Part shown: positions 40,484 to 48,822 of the stretch, one piece after another
Layout of the letters: every line of letters begins with the position of its first letter
Numbering within the stretch: position 1 is the stretch's first letter
Source: Amycolatopsis arida
GTDB taxonomy: Bacteria; Actinomycetota; Actinomycetes; Mycobacteriales; Pseudonocardiaceae
NCBI RefSeq assembly: GCF_900115565.1
Contig: NZ_FOWW01000006.1
Span: 1-64,000, forward strand
DNA length: 64,000 nucleotides
Reading direction: 5' to 3'
Position numbers and translations under genes: made by a program
The notes under the pieces: generated by a model
Told to the model about the DNA's origin: nothing
Database searches by the model: none
What the model saw: only the letters and a program-made list of their open reading frames with translations

Positions 40484-40910
40484 CCTGGCGAGCCTCCTCC
40501 TTCGTACACACGAATCGTTCCGTCTCCCTGCACGACCCGCAAGCGAGCCCCCGGTGGTACCAGCTCCGACGGGAGCTCCGCCGCAGCGGTCGGCACCGAC
40601 CCAGTGTCCGGCGCCGGTGGAGCCGGCGGTGCGGTTGGCGCCGGCCGTATGGCACCAAGGCTGTCGAGGTAGGCGCGGAGGTCCCGCCCGACGGGCTCGA
40701 GCAGCGTGGTGAGCCGGGTGAGCTCCTCGGCGGCCTGCCCGGTCGCGGCGGGGAGCCGAGCGGCCTCCGGGTCACCGCTGCCGGCCACCAGCCCCGCGAG
40801 GATCTCCGCCATCTCCTCCAGCGCGCCGGTGGCCTCGCGGAGCGCGACGCGGCAGCGCCGCACCAGGCCGAGCACGCCGTCGACCGCCCCGCGAGCTCCT
40901 CGACCGACAC
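40480..40910 (-). pseudogene. Frameshifted helical partner of Imm1, lacking a toxin domain
   Basis: GTG 40910 (after AAGGGGG) gives MSVEELAG, then the frame is lost at a run of four G (40890-40887). One added G would join it to AVDGVLGLVRRCRVALREAT, GALEEMAEILAGLVAGSGDP and an Ala/Pro-rich linker PAPTAPPAPPAPD, ending at TGA 40480. The helical repeat and Pro linker resemble the N-terminal part of Pseudonocardiaceae SCP1.201-like deaminase toxins, but the coding ends about 40 residues after the linker with no HAE or PCxxC deaminase motifs. Probably a toxin remnant, or a sequencing error in the G run plus a genuinely toxin-free protein. Confidence 0.6.
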
Positions 40911-41000
40911 CGACGCCCCCTTGCGACCGTGTTCGATCGTGGGCGTTGCCGGTGACGCACGTGACCGCCGACCGGGTGACTGACCCGTTCCGCCGCGGGA

Positions 41001-42014
41001 TCAGGGCGCGGTGCGGAGGTGGTAGCGGCGCTCGGCGTAGGCGAGGTCGTCCTTCCAGAGCCGGGCCGCGGCCCAGCGCATCACCGGACGCAGCGCCGGC
41101 GCCGCGGCCCGCGCCACCGCGAAGCCGGGCCGCGGCGAGCTGGCCACCGTCGCCTCGACGACCGCGGTGCGAGGGCGCCCGTCCGGGCCGGGACCGAGCG
41201 GCGTCGCGTGCGTCTCCACCACGCTGCCGGCCCCCTCGCCCTCGACGATCCGCATCAGCACGGTCCGCGGCTCCGGGCAGGTGAACTCCGCCCGCACCGG
41301 CACCCCGAGCCGCCGGCCGACCCGGAACGTCACGTCGACCAGGAACCGGTCCTCCTCCTCCGGCACGTCGCCCTCCCCCGGCGCCGACACCACCCGCAGC
41401 CGGGAGAACGAGTACGGGTGGAACCACGCCCCGTGCCACGGGTCGAGCCGGTTGGCCACCACGTCCACCGGCTCGCAGCTGCCGACCATCGTCGCCACGG
41501 CGTCCACGGCCGTCGCGGCCGCCGGCCGGCGCGGCACCACCGGGCGGTCCAGCGGCGGCTCGCCGCCCAGCCGGTCCAGCCGCACCCACGCCAGCACCCC
41601 GTCGTCGTGACTGGGCAGCGGCGACCAGCCGAATCGCCCCTCCGCGCCGAGCGGCAACCCGTGCCACCGGCACACCAACCGCCCGCACTCCACCCTGGCC
41701 TGGGCCAGCGGGGCGCCGAGGTGCGGGCACGCGCCCGGCCCGACCAACAGCCGCCCGTCCCGATCCCGCCACGCCACCAGCTCGATCCCACCGACCCGCG
41801 CCCCGAACGGCCGATCGGCGCGCACCTCCCGACTGGCGGCGAACACGAACCAGTTACCCGCCGGCCTCGCCTGCGCCCGCTTCGTCGCCGCCTCGATCAG
41901 CGCCGGGCTCGCGTCCCGGTAGGTCGGCTCCTGCGCGGCCCACCGCTCGGCCGGCAACGGCCGCACCGGCCACCGGCGCGGCCACCGCTCGTACAGCGCG
42001 CTTCGCACGTCCAC
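41001..42014 (-). CDS. Rieske [2Fe-2S] protein with DUF5914 C-terminal domain
   Basis: A 337-residue protein whose Rieske cluster site is CPHLGAPLAQ plus CGRLVCRWHGLPLG (C-x-H, C-x2-H spaced 17 apart). The C-terminal part has NRLDPWHGAWFHPYSFSRLR, where D, H, H and H could bind a mononuclear iron, as in Rieske oxygenases. I associate DUF5914 proteins with actinomycete carotenoid clusters near crtU, so oxidation of a carotenoid end group is the inferred role. It is on the opposite strand and separated from crtU by the Imm1 pair. GTG 42014 or 42008 could start it. Confidence 0.8.
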   Translation of the reverse strand: MDVRSALYERWPRRWPVRPLPAERWAAQEPTYRDASPALIEAATKRAQARPAGNWFVFAASREVRADRPFGARVGGIELVAWRDRDGRLLVGPGACPHLGAPLAQARVECGRLVCRWHGLPLGAEGRFGWSPLPSHDDGVLAWVRLDRLGGEPPLDRPVVPRRPAAATAVDAVATMVGSCEPVDVVANRLDPWHGAWFHPYSFSRLRVVSAPGEGDVPEEEDRFLVDVTFRVGRRLGVPVRAEFTCPEPRTVLMRIVEGEGAGSVVETHATPLGPGPDGRPRTAVVEATVASSPRPGFAVARAAAPALRPVMRWAAARLWKDDLAYAERRYHLRTAP

Positions 42015-42121
42015 GCCCGCCAAGCCTAGTGAGGGCGTGGCCACCTCGCCGGACTCGCCGCACGGCGACCGCCGAGCACCAGCGAGGGAGCAGTGCGGCC
42101 AAGGGGGCGCTCTCGGACTCC

Positions 42122-44146
42122 TCACACCAGGTGCCGGGGCATCGTGTACGTCCAGTTCCGCGAGTACACCCGCCGCGTGTCCTCGTAGGCGTCGAGCTGC
42201 GCGTGCACGATGAACTCCCGCTCGGTGCAGGTCAACACCGTGCGGGTGTCGGTACGCGCCGTCCAGTCGCCGCGGGTGAAGGTCACCGACCAGTTCGTCT
42301 CGCCGCGGGGCGAGGTGAAGTCGTCGGCCACCCAGCTGTACCTCTCGTAGGCCCGCTTGGCGACGTTCAGGTCGATGTCGTCGAACCGGACGGTGCCGTT
42401 GTCCTTCACGATCTCCAGCGCCGACGAGTAGTCGGTCAGCTCGCGGCACACCGTCCACCGGTGGTCCGACGGCCGCACCTGGGTCATCGGGATCGGCTCG
42501 GCGCCCTCCGGCTCGTCGAACGGCCACTGGGACACCTCGTCCGACTCGGTCACCGACCGCACCGGCAGGGTGAGGCTGCTGCCCTCGGTGTGCACCGACA
42601 GCAGCACCGGCTCCGGCGGCGGCCACGCCAGCGGCCAGTACGATGTGGACAGCGAGAGGCGGATCCGGTGCCCCGGCGAGAAGCTCTGCGCCACCCCGTT
42701 GAGCGAGAAGCTCACCCGGTAGCGGCGGCCCGGCTCCAGCGGCTCGGGTCGCTCGTGCCCGTCCCGGTGGGTCAGGTTCCGCAACCCGTAGGTCACCCGG
42801 GTGGCCCTGCCGTCCGGGAACACGTCCGACAACCTGGCCGCGACCATCGCCACCGGCCGGTCCACCGACAGCTCCAGGGTGACCGTCGGCGCGCCGAGGA
42901 TCTCGCACGGCTCGGTGAGCACCTCGCTGTCGAACACCAGCGAGCCGCCGTCCTCCTCCCGCTGGTCGTAGGGCAGGTCCGGCGGCGCGTTGTAGGACGC
43001 CCACTTCCCGGCGAACTGCCCGACCGACAGCGGCGACTCGACGGTCACCGTCGCCGGTTCCCGCTCCTCGTCCGGCCGGACGATCCGGTTGCGGGCCAGC
43101 GGGTACTCGATCGGCGTGATGTGCGGCGACGGCCAGGTCGGCTCGCCGACCCAGCGCCCCGGACGCTCCTCGTAGGACGTCGACGGCGGAACGCTGTCCT
43201 GCATCCAGGTCCGCAGCATCGGGCCGTCCATGACGCCGTTGTCCTCGTCCTTGAGCCAGTGGTCCCACCAGCGGACCACCTCCTGCAGGAAGCCGATCGC
43301 CGGACCCGGCTCTCCGAGGTGCGGATACTTGTGCGACCACGGGCCGATCAGCCCTTTGCGGGGAACGTCCAGATTGCCCAGCAACCGGGTGACGGCGTTG
43401 GAGTACCCGTCGGCCCAGCCGCTCACCGCCAGCACCGGCACCTGGACGTCCGCATAGGACTCGCACACCGACGCGTGCCGCCAGTACTCGTCGCGGTACT
43501 GGTGCCGCAGCCACTCGTCCACCCACGGCCCCACGCCGCTCAGCCGCTCCCGCCACATCTTCCGCCACCGGTCACCGACCAGGGCGGGATCGGGCGGCAA
43601 CGTGCTGTGCGCGAACATCGTGCCCGCCTCGGCGAGGTTGTCGGACAGCAGGCAGCCGCCCATGTAGTGCATGTCGTCGCCGTAGCGGTCGTCGGTGAAC
43701 GAGCAGATGACGATCGCCCGCAGCTGCGGCGGCTTGCGCGCGGCCACCTGCAGCGAGTTGAAGCCACCCCAGGAGATGCCCATCATGCCGACCCGCCCGT
43801 CACACCACGGCTGCTCGGCGATCCAGTCCAGCACGTCCTCCGCGTCGAGCTGCTCCTGCTCGAGGTACTCGTCGACGAGGACTCCCTCGGAGTCACCGCT
43901 GCCGCGCAGGTCCACCCGCACGCACGCGTAGCCGTGCCCCGCGATGTAGGGGTGGTGGATGGAGTCCCGCCACGCCGTGAGGTCATGCTTGCGGTACGGG
44001 ATGTACTCCAGGACCGCCGGCACCGGCTCGTCGTCCGAGGGCACCGGGCGCCAGACCCGCGCGGCGAGCCGCGTCCCGTCGGACATCGGCACCCAGACGT
44101 GTTCGTCCTCCTTCAGCTGATAGGGCAGCGAGCTGACCGTCCGCAT
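42122..44146 (-). CDS. CocE/NonD family alpha/beta hydrolase (S15-like)
   Basis: A 674-residue serine hydrolase related to cocaine esterase, glutaryl-7-ACA acylase and X-Pro dipeptidyl-peptidase. The alpha/beta fold shows RVDLRGSGDSEGVL, the nucleophile elbow GMMGISWGGF with Ser125, and IGPWSHKYPH carrying a probable catalytic His region. A C-terminal jelly-roll domain follows (from about residue 340). No signal peptide. It starts directly at the stop of the ATP-grasp gene (TAG followed by ATG with no gap), so the two are surely co-translated and probably act in one pathway. Confidence 0.9.
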   Translation of the reverse strand: MRTVSSLPYQLKEDEHVWVPMSDGTRLAARVWRPVPSDDEPVPAVLEYIPYRKHDLTAWRDSIHHPYIAGHGYACVRVDLRGSGDSEGVLVDEYLEQEQLDAEDVLDWIAEQPWCDGRVGMMGISWGGFNSLQVAARKPPQLRAIVICSFTDDRYGDDMHYMGGCLLSDNLAEAGTMFAHSTLPPDPALVGDRWRKMWRERLSGVGPWVDEWLRHQYRDEYWRHASVCESYADVQVPVLAVSGWADGYSNAVTRLLGNLDVPRKGLIGPWSHKYPHLGEPGPAIGFLQEVVRWWDHWLKDEDNGVMDGPMLRTWMQDSVPPSTSYEERPGRWVGEPTWPSPHITPIEYPLARNRIVRPDEEREPATVTVESPLSVGQFAGKWASYNAPPDLPYDQREEDGGSLVFDSEVLTEPCEILGAPTVTLELSVDRPVAMVAARLSDVFPDGRATRVTYGLRNLTHRDGHERPEPLEPGRRYRVSFSLNGVAQSFSPGHRIRLSLSTSYWPLAWPPPEPVLLSVHTEGSSLTLPVRSVTESDEVSQWPFDEPEGAEPIPMTQVRPSDHRWTVCRELTDYSSALEIVKDNGTVRFDDIDLNVAKRAYERYSWVADDFTSPRGETNWSVTFTRGDWTARTDTRTVLTCTEREFIVHAQLDAYEDTRRVYSRNWTYTMPRHLV

Positions 44147-45430
44147 CTACCGGGCCTCCTCCGCGTCGACGAACTCGAAGCGCAGGCTGTCCACCACGCG
44201 CTCGTACTTCCGCTTCAGCTCGTCCTCGTCGTCGGCGCCGATGTAGATGTGCGACAGCTCGTAGCTGTAGCTGTCCTGGCCCGTCATGCTGGACAGCCGC
44301 TCGCCCTCGGGCGCCTTGACGTCGATCACGACCCCGGGCACGTCCTCCTGGATGTCCTTGATCTCGTCGTCGGTGGGGACCCTGGTGACCAGCGCGTCGC
44401 CGAACCGGCGGTGGTACCACTTCGCGGCCAGCTCGTACGGGCCCTTCCGGTGCGGCACATTCGGGTCCCGGCCGAGCCCCAGGCTGAGCATGAAGTAGTG
44501 GTTGGGCACCCCGTCGACGTACTCGAACAGCTCGGCGTGCGACTGCGAGTGCCGCGGGTTGACCTCCAGCAGGCCGATGTCCCCCGATTCCGGCTGGCAG
44601 AAGAACTCGATGCTGAACGTGCAGTTGTTCAGCCCGATCCGCTCGATGACCCTGCGGGACACCTCCCGGATCCGCTCGACCATCGGCTCCGGCAGCTGGG
44701 AGGGGTACTGGTGGCGCAGGAAGCTCGACGTGCCCGGGTAGTTGAGCGAGTCGAGCACCCCGTACACGACGACCTCGCCGTCGTGGACGTAGCCCTCGCT
44801 GGCCGCCTGCTGACCGGACATCGCCTCCTCGGCGAGGATGGCCTTCCCGCCCACCTCGGCGATCTCCGGCGGCAGGTCGAGCTGCCGCACGAGGTAGTCG
44901 AACGCATTGCCGACCCTGTCGATGCCGTCGGCGATCTGCCGCACCGCGTCGGCGAGCTCGGCGTCGTCGCCCACGTGGAAGGCCAGCTCGGAGGAGAAGG
45001 ACTTCACCGGCTTGAGCCACATCGGGTAGCTCAGCTCGGCGGGCTTCTCCGGCCGTTCCGGGTCCACGACCGCGAACTTCGGGTGCTCGTCGATCACCTT
45101 CGACTGCTCGAGCCTGCTCCAGTACTTGTGCTCGCACCTGATCACAGCCTCGAGGTCGGCGCTGGGCAGGCCGTAGCGGCGACACAGGATCGGCACGATG
45201 GTGCTGACCGGGAAGTCCCAGTAGCCGACAATGGCGCCGATCTCGCCATCGAACTCGTCGAGCCGCCGTTCCGCCTTGCGGATCAGGTCGGCCACGTCGA
45301 TCTCGCCGTGCTGCACCTCGTCGATGTCCAGCAGCCCGTGGAACCGGTACTGGATGGCGTCGGGCACGTCGTGCAGCGTCCGCAGATTCGGCTCGTCGAG
45401 CCCCACCACGAAGACGTCGATCTGGCTCAC
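44147..45430 (-). CDS. ATP-grasp carboxylate-amine ligase
   Basis: A 427-residue ATP-grasp enzyme. The N-terminal domain starts VSQIDVFVVGLDEPNLRTLH; ATP-binding parts include YPMWLKPVKSFSSELAFHV and the metal-binding end SIEFFCQPESGDIGLLEVNP, with RHSQSHAELFEYVDG after it. Such enzymes form amide bonds through acyl-phosphates. The substrate is unknown; the tight coupling to a CocE-type hydrolase and divergent position to a GCS2 ligase suggest a small amide or peptide pathway. GTG 45430 has GAGGAG 6-7 nt upstream. Confidence 0.88.
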   Translation of the reverse strand: MSQIDVFVVGLDEPNLRTLHDVPDAIQYRFHGLLDIDEVQHGEIDVADLIRKAERRLDEFDGEIGAIVGYWDFPVSTIVPILCRRYGLPSADLEAVIRCEHKYWSRLEQSKVIDEHPKFAVVDPERPEKPAELSYPMWLKPVKSFSSELAFHVGDDAELADAVRQIADGIDRVGNAFDYLVRQLDLPPEIAEVGGKAILAEEAMSGQQAASEGYVHDGEVVVYGVLDSLNYPGTSSFLRHQYPSQLPEPMVERIREVSRRVIERIGLNNCTFSIEFFCQPESGDIGLLEVNPRHSQSHAELFEYVDGVPNHYFMLSLGLGRDPNVPHRKGPYELAAKWYHRRFGDALVTRVPTDDEIKDIQEDVPGVVIDVKAPEGERLSSMTGQDSYSYELSHIYIGADDEDELKRKYERVVDSLRFEFVDAEEAR

Positions 45431-45533
45431 CTGTCGCTCCTCACATTCCGTGTCCCTGTGAAGATCCCCCACCTCGCGGTCGCTAAACGCCCTACCGGTT
45501 TCACCGGGGCGCCCACGGGGCACCAGAGTCGGC

Positions 45534-46628
45534 GTGACCCCCGGGACGACCATGGGTGTGGAGGAGGAGTTCCTCCTGGTGGACCCGATCTCCGCGGCGA
45601 CCGTGCCGAGCGCGCCGGAGGTGCTCGGCCGGGTGGCCGGTCCGCTGCCCGCCGGCGCCGCCGCGCACGCCGAGCTGCGCGCCACCCAGGTCGAGTTCGC
45701 CACCGGCGTGTGCGGGGACGCCGGCGGGCTGCGGGCGCAGCTGCGCGCCGGGCGGCGGCACCTGGCCGCGGCCGCCGAGGCCGAGGGCGTGCTGCTGGTG
45801 TCGGCCGGAACCCCGGTGCTCGGCGGGCCGGCCCGGCGGGGCGACCGGCTGGAACGGTTCGCCGAGATCGACGAGCGCTACGCGGGGATGGTCGCCGACT
45901 ACGAGGCGTGCGGCTGCCACGTGCACGTCGGCGTGCCCGACCGGGACACCGCGGTGGCGGTGGTGGACCGGCTCCGGCCGTGGCTGCCGACCCTGCTGGC
46001 GCTGTCGGTGAACTCACCGTTCGCCCGGGGCCGGGACACCGGCTACGGCAGCTGGCGGATGGTGCAGCAGTCCCGGTTCCCCGGCTCCGGGGTGCCGCCC
46101 GCCCTGGGCGACCGGGCCGGCCACGACGCCGCGGTGGCGCGAATGGTCGACTGCGGCGTGCTGGTCGACGAGCGGATGACGTTCTGGCTGGCCCGCCCGT
46201 CCCCGACGTTGCCGACCGTCGAGTTCCGGGTGGCCGACGCGGCCACCACGGTGGACGAGGCCGTGCTGTTCGCGCTGCTGGCCCGCGGGTTGGTACGCGC
46301 CGCGCTGGCCGAGCTGGGCGATGACCGGCCGGCGCCCTTCGTCGACCCGCAGGTGGCGGCGGCCGCGGTGTGGTCGGCCGCGCGGCACGGGCTGGCCGGG
46401 CCGGGGGTGGACTGCCGGCGGGCCCGGCGGGTGCCGGCGGAGCGGCTGGTGGCCGCGCTGGTCGAGCACGTCCGGCCGGCGCTGGCGGAAACCGGGGACC
46501 TGGCGCTGGTGGCGGAACTGCTCGACCGGGTGCGCCGGCACGGCACCGGCGCCGAACGGCAGCGCGCGGCCGCTGGTGCCGGCTGGGTGCGTGCCGTCCA
46601 CGCGCTGGCCCGCGCCACGCAGGCGTAG
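45534..46628 (+). CDS. Carboxylate-amine ligase, GCS2/YbdK family
   Basis: A 364-residue ATP-dependent ligase of the glutamate-cysteine ligase 2 superfamily. MGVEEEFLLVDP is the start of the active site; ACGCHVHVGVPDRDTAVAVV and PTVEFRVADAATTVDEAVLF are the other signature blocks. YbdK-type members make gamma-glutamyl or other amide bonds; actinobacteria use mycothiol, so a true glutathione role is unlikely. It is divergent from the ATP-grasp gene, 103 bp apart, with GTTT-N16-GGGCAC in between as a weak stress-promoter candidate. GTG 45534 chosen; ATG 45552 is possible. Confidence 0.92.
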   Translation: MTPGTTMGVEEEFLLVDPISAATVPSAPEVLGRVAGPLPAGAAAHAELRATQVEFATGVCGDAGGLRAQLRAGRRHLAAAAEAEGVLLVSAGTPVLGGPARRGDRLERFAEIDERYAGMVADYEACGCHVHVGVPDRDTAVAVVDRLRPWLPTLLALSVNSPFARGRDTGYGSWRMVQQSRFPGSGVPPALGDRAGHDAAVARMVDCGVLVDERMTFWLARPSPTLPTVEFRVADAATTVDEAVLFALLARGLVRAALAELGDDRPAPFVDPQVAAAAVWSAARHGLAGPGVDCRRARRVPAERLVAALVEHVRPALAETGDLALVAELLDRVRRHGTGAERQRAAAGAGWVRAVHALARATQA

Positions 46629-46679
46629 CCAGGGGTGTTCGGGGGTAGATGAGGAGCACTCGCGTTCCGGAGGTGATCG

Positions 46680-47708
46680 ATGCTCGACCAGCCGACCGTC
46701 ACCCGCCCGTCGGGCGCCACACTGCCCGCGCCGCGCGGGCCGCTCTCCGCGGCGGTGCTCGACGCGCTGTCCCGGGACGCCGGGGGCGCGGTGCTCGACC
46801 CGGCCACCAGCACCGAGGTCGAGCACGCCGACCCGTTCGGCGACGACCTCCAGCTGGCCCTGCACGTCTGCTACGAGCTGCACTACCAGGGCTTCACCGG
46901 GGTGGACCCGGACTGGGAGTGGGACCCCGCGCTGCTGCGGCTGCGTGCCGCGCTGGAACGGGTGTTCCTCGCCGCGCTGCGGGCGGCGGTGCCCGGCGGG
47001 GACGACGTGACCGGCACTCTCGACGCGCTGCTGGTCGAGCCGGTGGACGGCACCGGGGTGAGCCACCACCTGCGGGACGAGGGTGAGTGGTGGCAGCTGC
47101 GCGAGCTGTTCGCGCACCGGTCGATCTACCACCTGAAGGAGGCCGACCCGCACGCGTGGGTGATCCCCCGGTTGCGCGACCGAGCCAAGGCGGCGCTGGT
47201 GGCCGTGGAGTTCGACGAGTTCGGCGGCGGCAGGGCCGAGCGGGTGCACCAGCGGCTGTTCGCCGACCTGCTCGCGGCGGCCGGCCTCTCCCCCGACTAC
47301 CTCCACTACCAGGACGACGTGCCGGCGTGCTCGATCGCCGTGGTCAACATGATGTCGCTGTTCGGCCTGCACCGCCGGCTGCGCGGCGCGCTCGTCGGCC
47401 ACTTCGCCGCCGCCGAGATCACCACCGCGCCCAGCGCCCAGCGGCTGGACCAGGCACTGCGGCGGCTCGGCGCGCCCGAGCCGTGCCGGTTCTTCTACAC
47501 GGAGCACATCGAGGCCGACGCCGTGCACGAGCAGGTGCTGCGCCGGGACGTCGTCGGCGGGTTGCTGGCCACCGAGCCCGAGCTGGCCCCGGACGTGGTG
47601 TTCGGCGTGCAGGCCACCGAGCTGCTCGAGGAGCACCTCGCTGAGCACCTGCTGGGCCACTGGCGGGCCGGCCGGACCTCGCTGCGCCGCCCGCTGCCCG
47701 AGTCGTAG
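46680..47708 (+). CDS. Iron-containing redox enzyme family protein (haem-oxygenase-like)
   Basis: A 342-residue helical protein of the haem-oxygenase-like diiron superfamily. Metal-binding candidates are in LHVCYELHYQG (E and H), FAHRSIYHLKEADPHAW, VEFDEFGGGRAERVHQRLF and FYTEHIEADAVHEQV. Members include diiron oxidases/oxygenases such as those acting on fatty acids or amino acids; the substrate here is unknown. It converges on a CDGSH gene whose product could donate electrons, with only 2 bp between stops. ATG 46680 has GGAGGTGATCG upstream. Confidence 0.85.
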   Translation: MLDQPTVTRPSGATLPAPRGPLSAAVLDALSRDAGGAVLDPATSTEVEHADPFGDDLQLALHVCYELHYQGFTGVDPDWEWDPALLRLRAALERVFLAALRAAVPGGDDVTGTLDALLVEPVDGTGVSHHLRDEGEWWQLRELFAHRSIYHLKEADPHAWVIPRLRDRAKAALVAVEFDEFGGGRAERVHQRLFADLLAAAGLSPDYLHYQDDVPACSIAVVNMMSLFGLHRRLRGALVGHFAAAEITTAPSAQRLDQALRRLGAPEPCRFFYTEHIEADAVHEQVLRRDVVGGLLATEPELAPDVVFGVQATELLEEHLAEHLLGHWRAGRTSLRRPLPES

Positions 47709-47710
47709 GG

Positions 47711-48019
47711 TCAGCCCACCGCGGAGTCAGCGGCACCGGCGGGACCCTCCGGGCTCGAGGAGTCCGGAGGGTTCGAGGAGCCCGCGGGGCCCTCCGTACC
47801 CGGGGAGTCCGAGGGGGACTGGCGAACGCGGCGGCGGTGGCTGGTGTCGCACAGCGGGTAGCGCCTGCTGCGCCGGCACGCGCACACGGCCACCACGAAC
47901 CGGTCGGAGTGAACCGTGTCGCCGTCCGGGGTGACCAGCTCCACCGGCCCCTCGACGAGGATCGGCCCGCCGGGCACCACCGTCACCCGGCGCCGCTCAC
48001 GCCCACCTCCGCTAGCCAC
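47711..48019 (-). CDS. CDGSH iron-sulfur domain protein
   Basis: A 102-residue protein with the mitoNEET-type [2Fe-2S] site CACRRSRRYPLCDTSH (3 Cys, 1 His). The N-terminal half, VPGGPILVEGPVELVTPDGD, is the usual small beta extension. The C-terminal 40 residues are a Ser/Pro/Gly-rich tail unusual for the family. It overlaps the methyltransferase stop by 8 bp and is convergent with the diiron gene; the three together form a neighbourhood seen in many actinobacteria. GTG 48019 is weakly supported as start. Confidence 0.88.
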   Translation of the reverse strand: MASGGGRERRRVTVVPGGPILVEGPVELVTPDGDTVHSDRFVVAVCACRRSRRYPLCDTSHRRRVRQSPSDSPGTEGPAGSSNPPDSSSPEGPAGAADSAVG

Positions 48020-48686
48020 GCTCGTGTTCCGGCGGGAGGGGGAGGCGGTCGGCGCGGATGACCACCAGCTCCTCGTGGCATTGGCCGGGCTCGATCAGGC
48101 CCGCGCGCTCCAGGTACCCGACCCTCCCGCGCAGCACCGGGCCGAACGGCTCGACCCGGCGGGCCACCACCGACGCCTTCAACCGCTCGGCCCGCAACCG
48201 GTCGAGCGTGGCCTGCTCCCCGCACAGCGACGAGTGGACCAGCAGCAGCGCTCCGCCCTCGGCGAGCAGCTCCGGGGCCGCCGCGCACAGCCGGTCGACG
48301 AACCGGCGGCCGTCCGGCCCCGCGTCCCACGCCCGCTCGGCCCGGCGCGTCGGCCCGCGGGCCGGGTCCCCCGGCACGTACGGCGGGTTCGCCACCACCA
48401 GGTCGAACCGCGGCAGCTGGGGCAGGTGCCTCACGTCGGCCCTGCGGACCCGCACCGGCAGCCGGCGGAGCCGGGTGTTCAGCCACGCCGCGAGCACGGC
48501 GCGCCGGGCGGTGTCCACCGCGGTGATCGCCCCGGCGCCGGCCCGCGCCGCCGCGAAGGCCACCGCGCCGGTCCCGGTGCACAGGTCGAGCACCTGGGCA
48601 CCGGGCCGCAGCCCGGCCTCGCGCACGGCCTTGGAGAGCAGCCAGGTGTCGGCCTGCGGCCGGTACACCCCGGGAAGTCGCAACAT
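48012..48686 (-). CDS. HemK2/MTQ2-type class I methyltransferase
   Basis: A 224-residue SAM methyltransferase: VYRPQADTWLLSKAVREAGL, motif I VLDLCTGTGAVAFAAA, and the N/Q-methylation signature VVANPPYVPG. NPPY enzymes of this type methylate the Gln of release factors, but actinobacteria also have PrmC elsewhere, so another substrate is possible. ATG 48686 gives MLRLPGVYRPQ; the frame is open upstream to a GTG at 48692. Its upstream region is shared with the divergent SRPBCC gene. Confidence 0.88.
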   Translation of the reverse strand: MLRLPGVYRPQADTWLLSKAVREAGLRPGAQVLDLCTGTGAVAFAAARAGAGAITAVDTARRAVLAAWLNTRLRRLPVRVRRADVRHLPQLPRFDLVVANPPYVPGDPARGPTRRAERAWDAGPDGRRFVDRLCAAAPELLAEGGALLLVHSSLCGEQATLDRLRAERLKASVVARRVEPFGPVLRGRVGYLERAGLIEPGQCHEELVVIRADRLPLPPEHERG

Positions 48687-48738
48687 CAACACGACGCAGC
48701 GGGTACCACGCAGGAGGAGCAGCGAAACCGCCGGCCCG

Positions 48739-48762
48739 GTTGACCACGCCATGCAGGGGTAC
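48739..48762 (+). promoter_or_regulatory. SigB/SigF-like promoter of the second SRPBCC gene
   Basis: GTTG (48739-48742) and GGGTAC (48757-48762) are separated by 14 bp. The start codon is 60 bp downstream. On the other strand GTTT with TGGTAC 16 bp apart lies before the methyltransferase gene and is a weaker candidate. Confidence 0.4.
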
Positions 48763-48822
48763 CCCGTTCGGGAACCTCCGAGAGCACCGTCGCGGTACGG
48801 ACCTGGCCCGAGAGGAGCCGCA

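Noticed and set aside
42029-46324. A 1431-codon + strand open frame
   Set aside because: It lies antisense to the CocE and ATP-grasp genes, then out of frame within the GCS2 gene; all three have clear family motifs.
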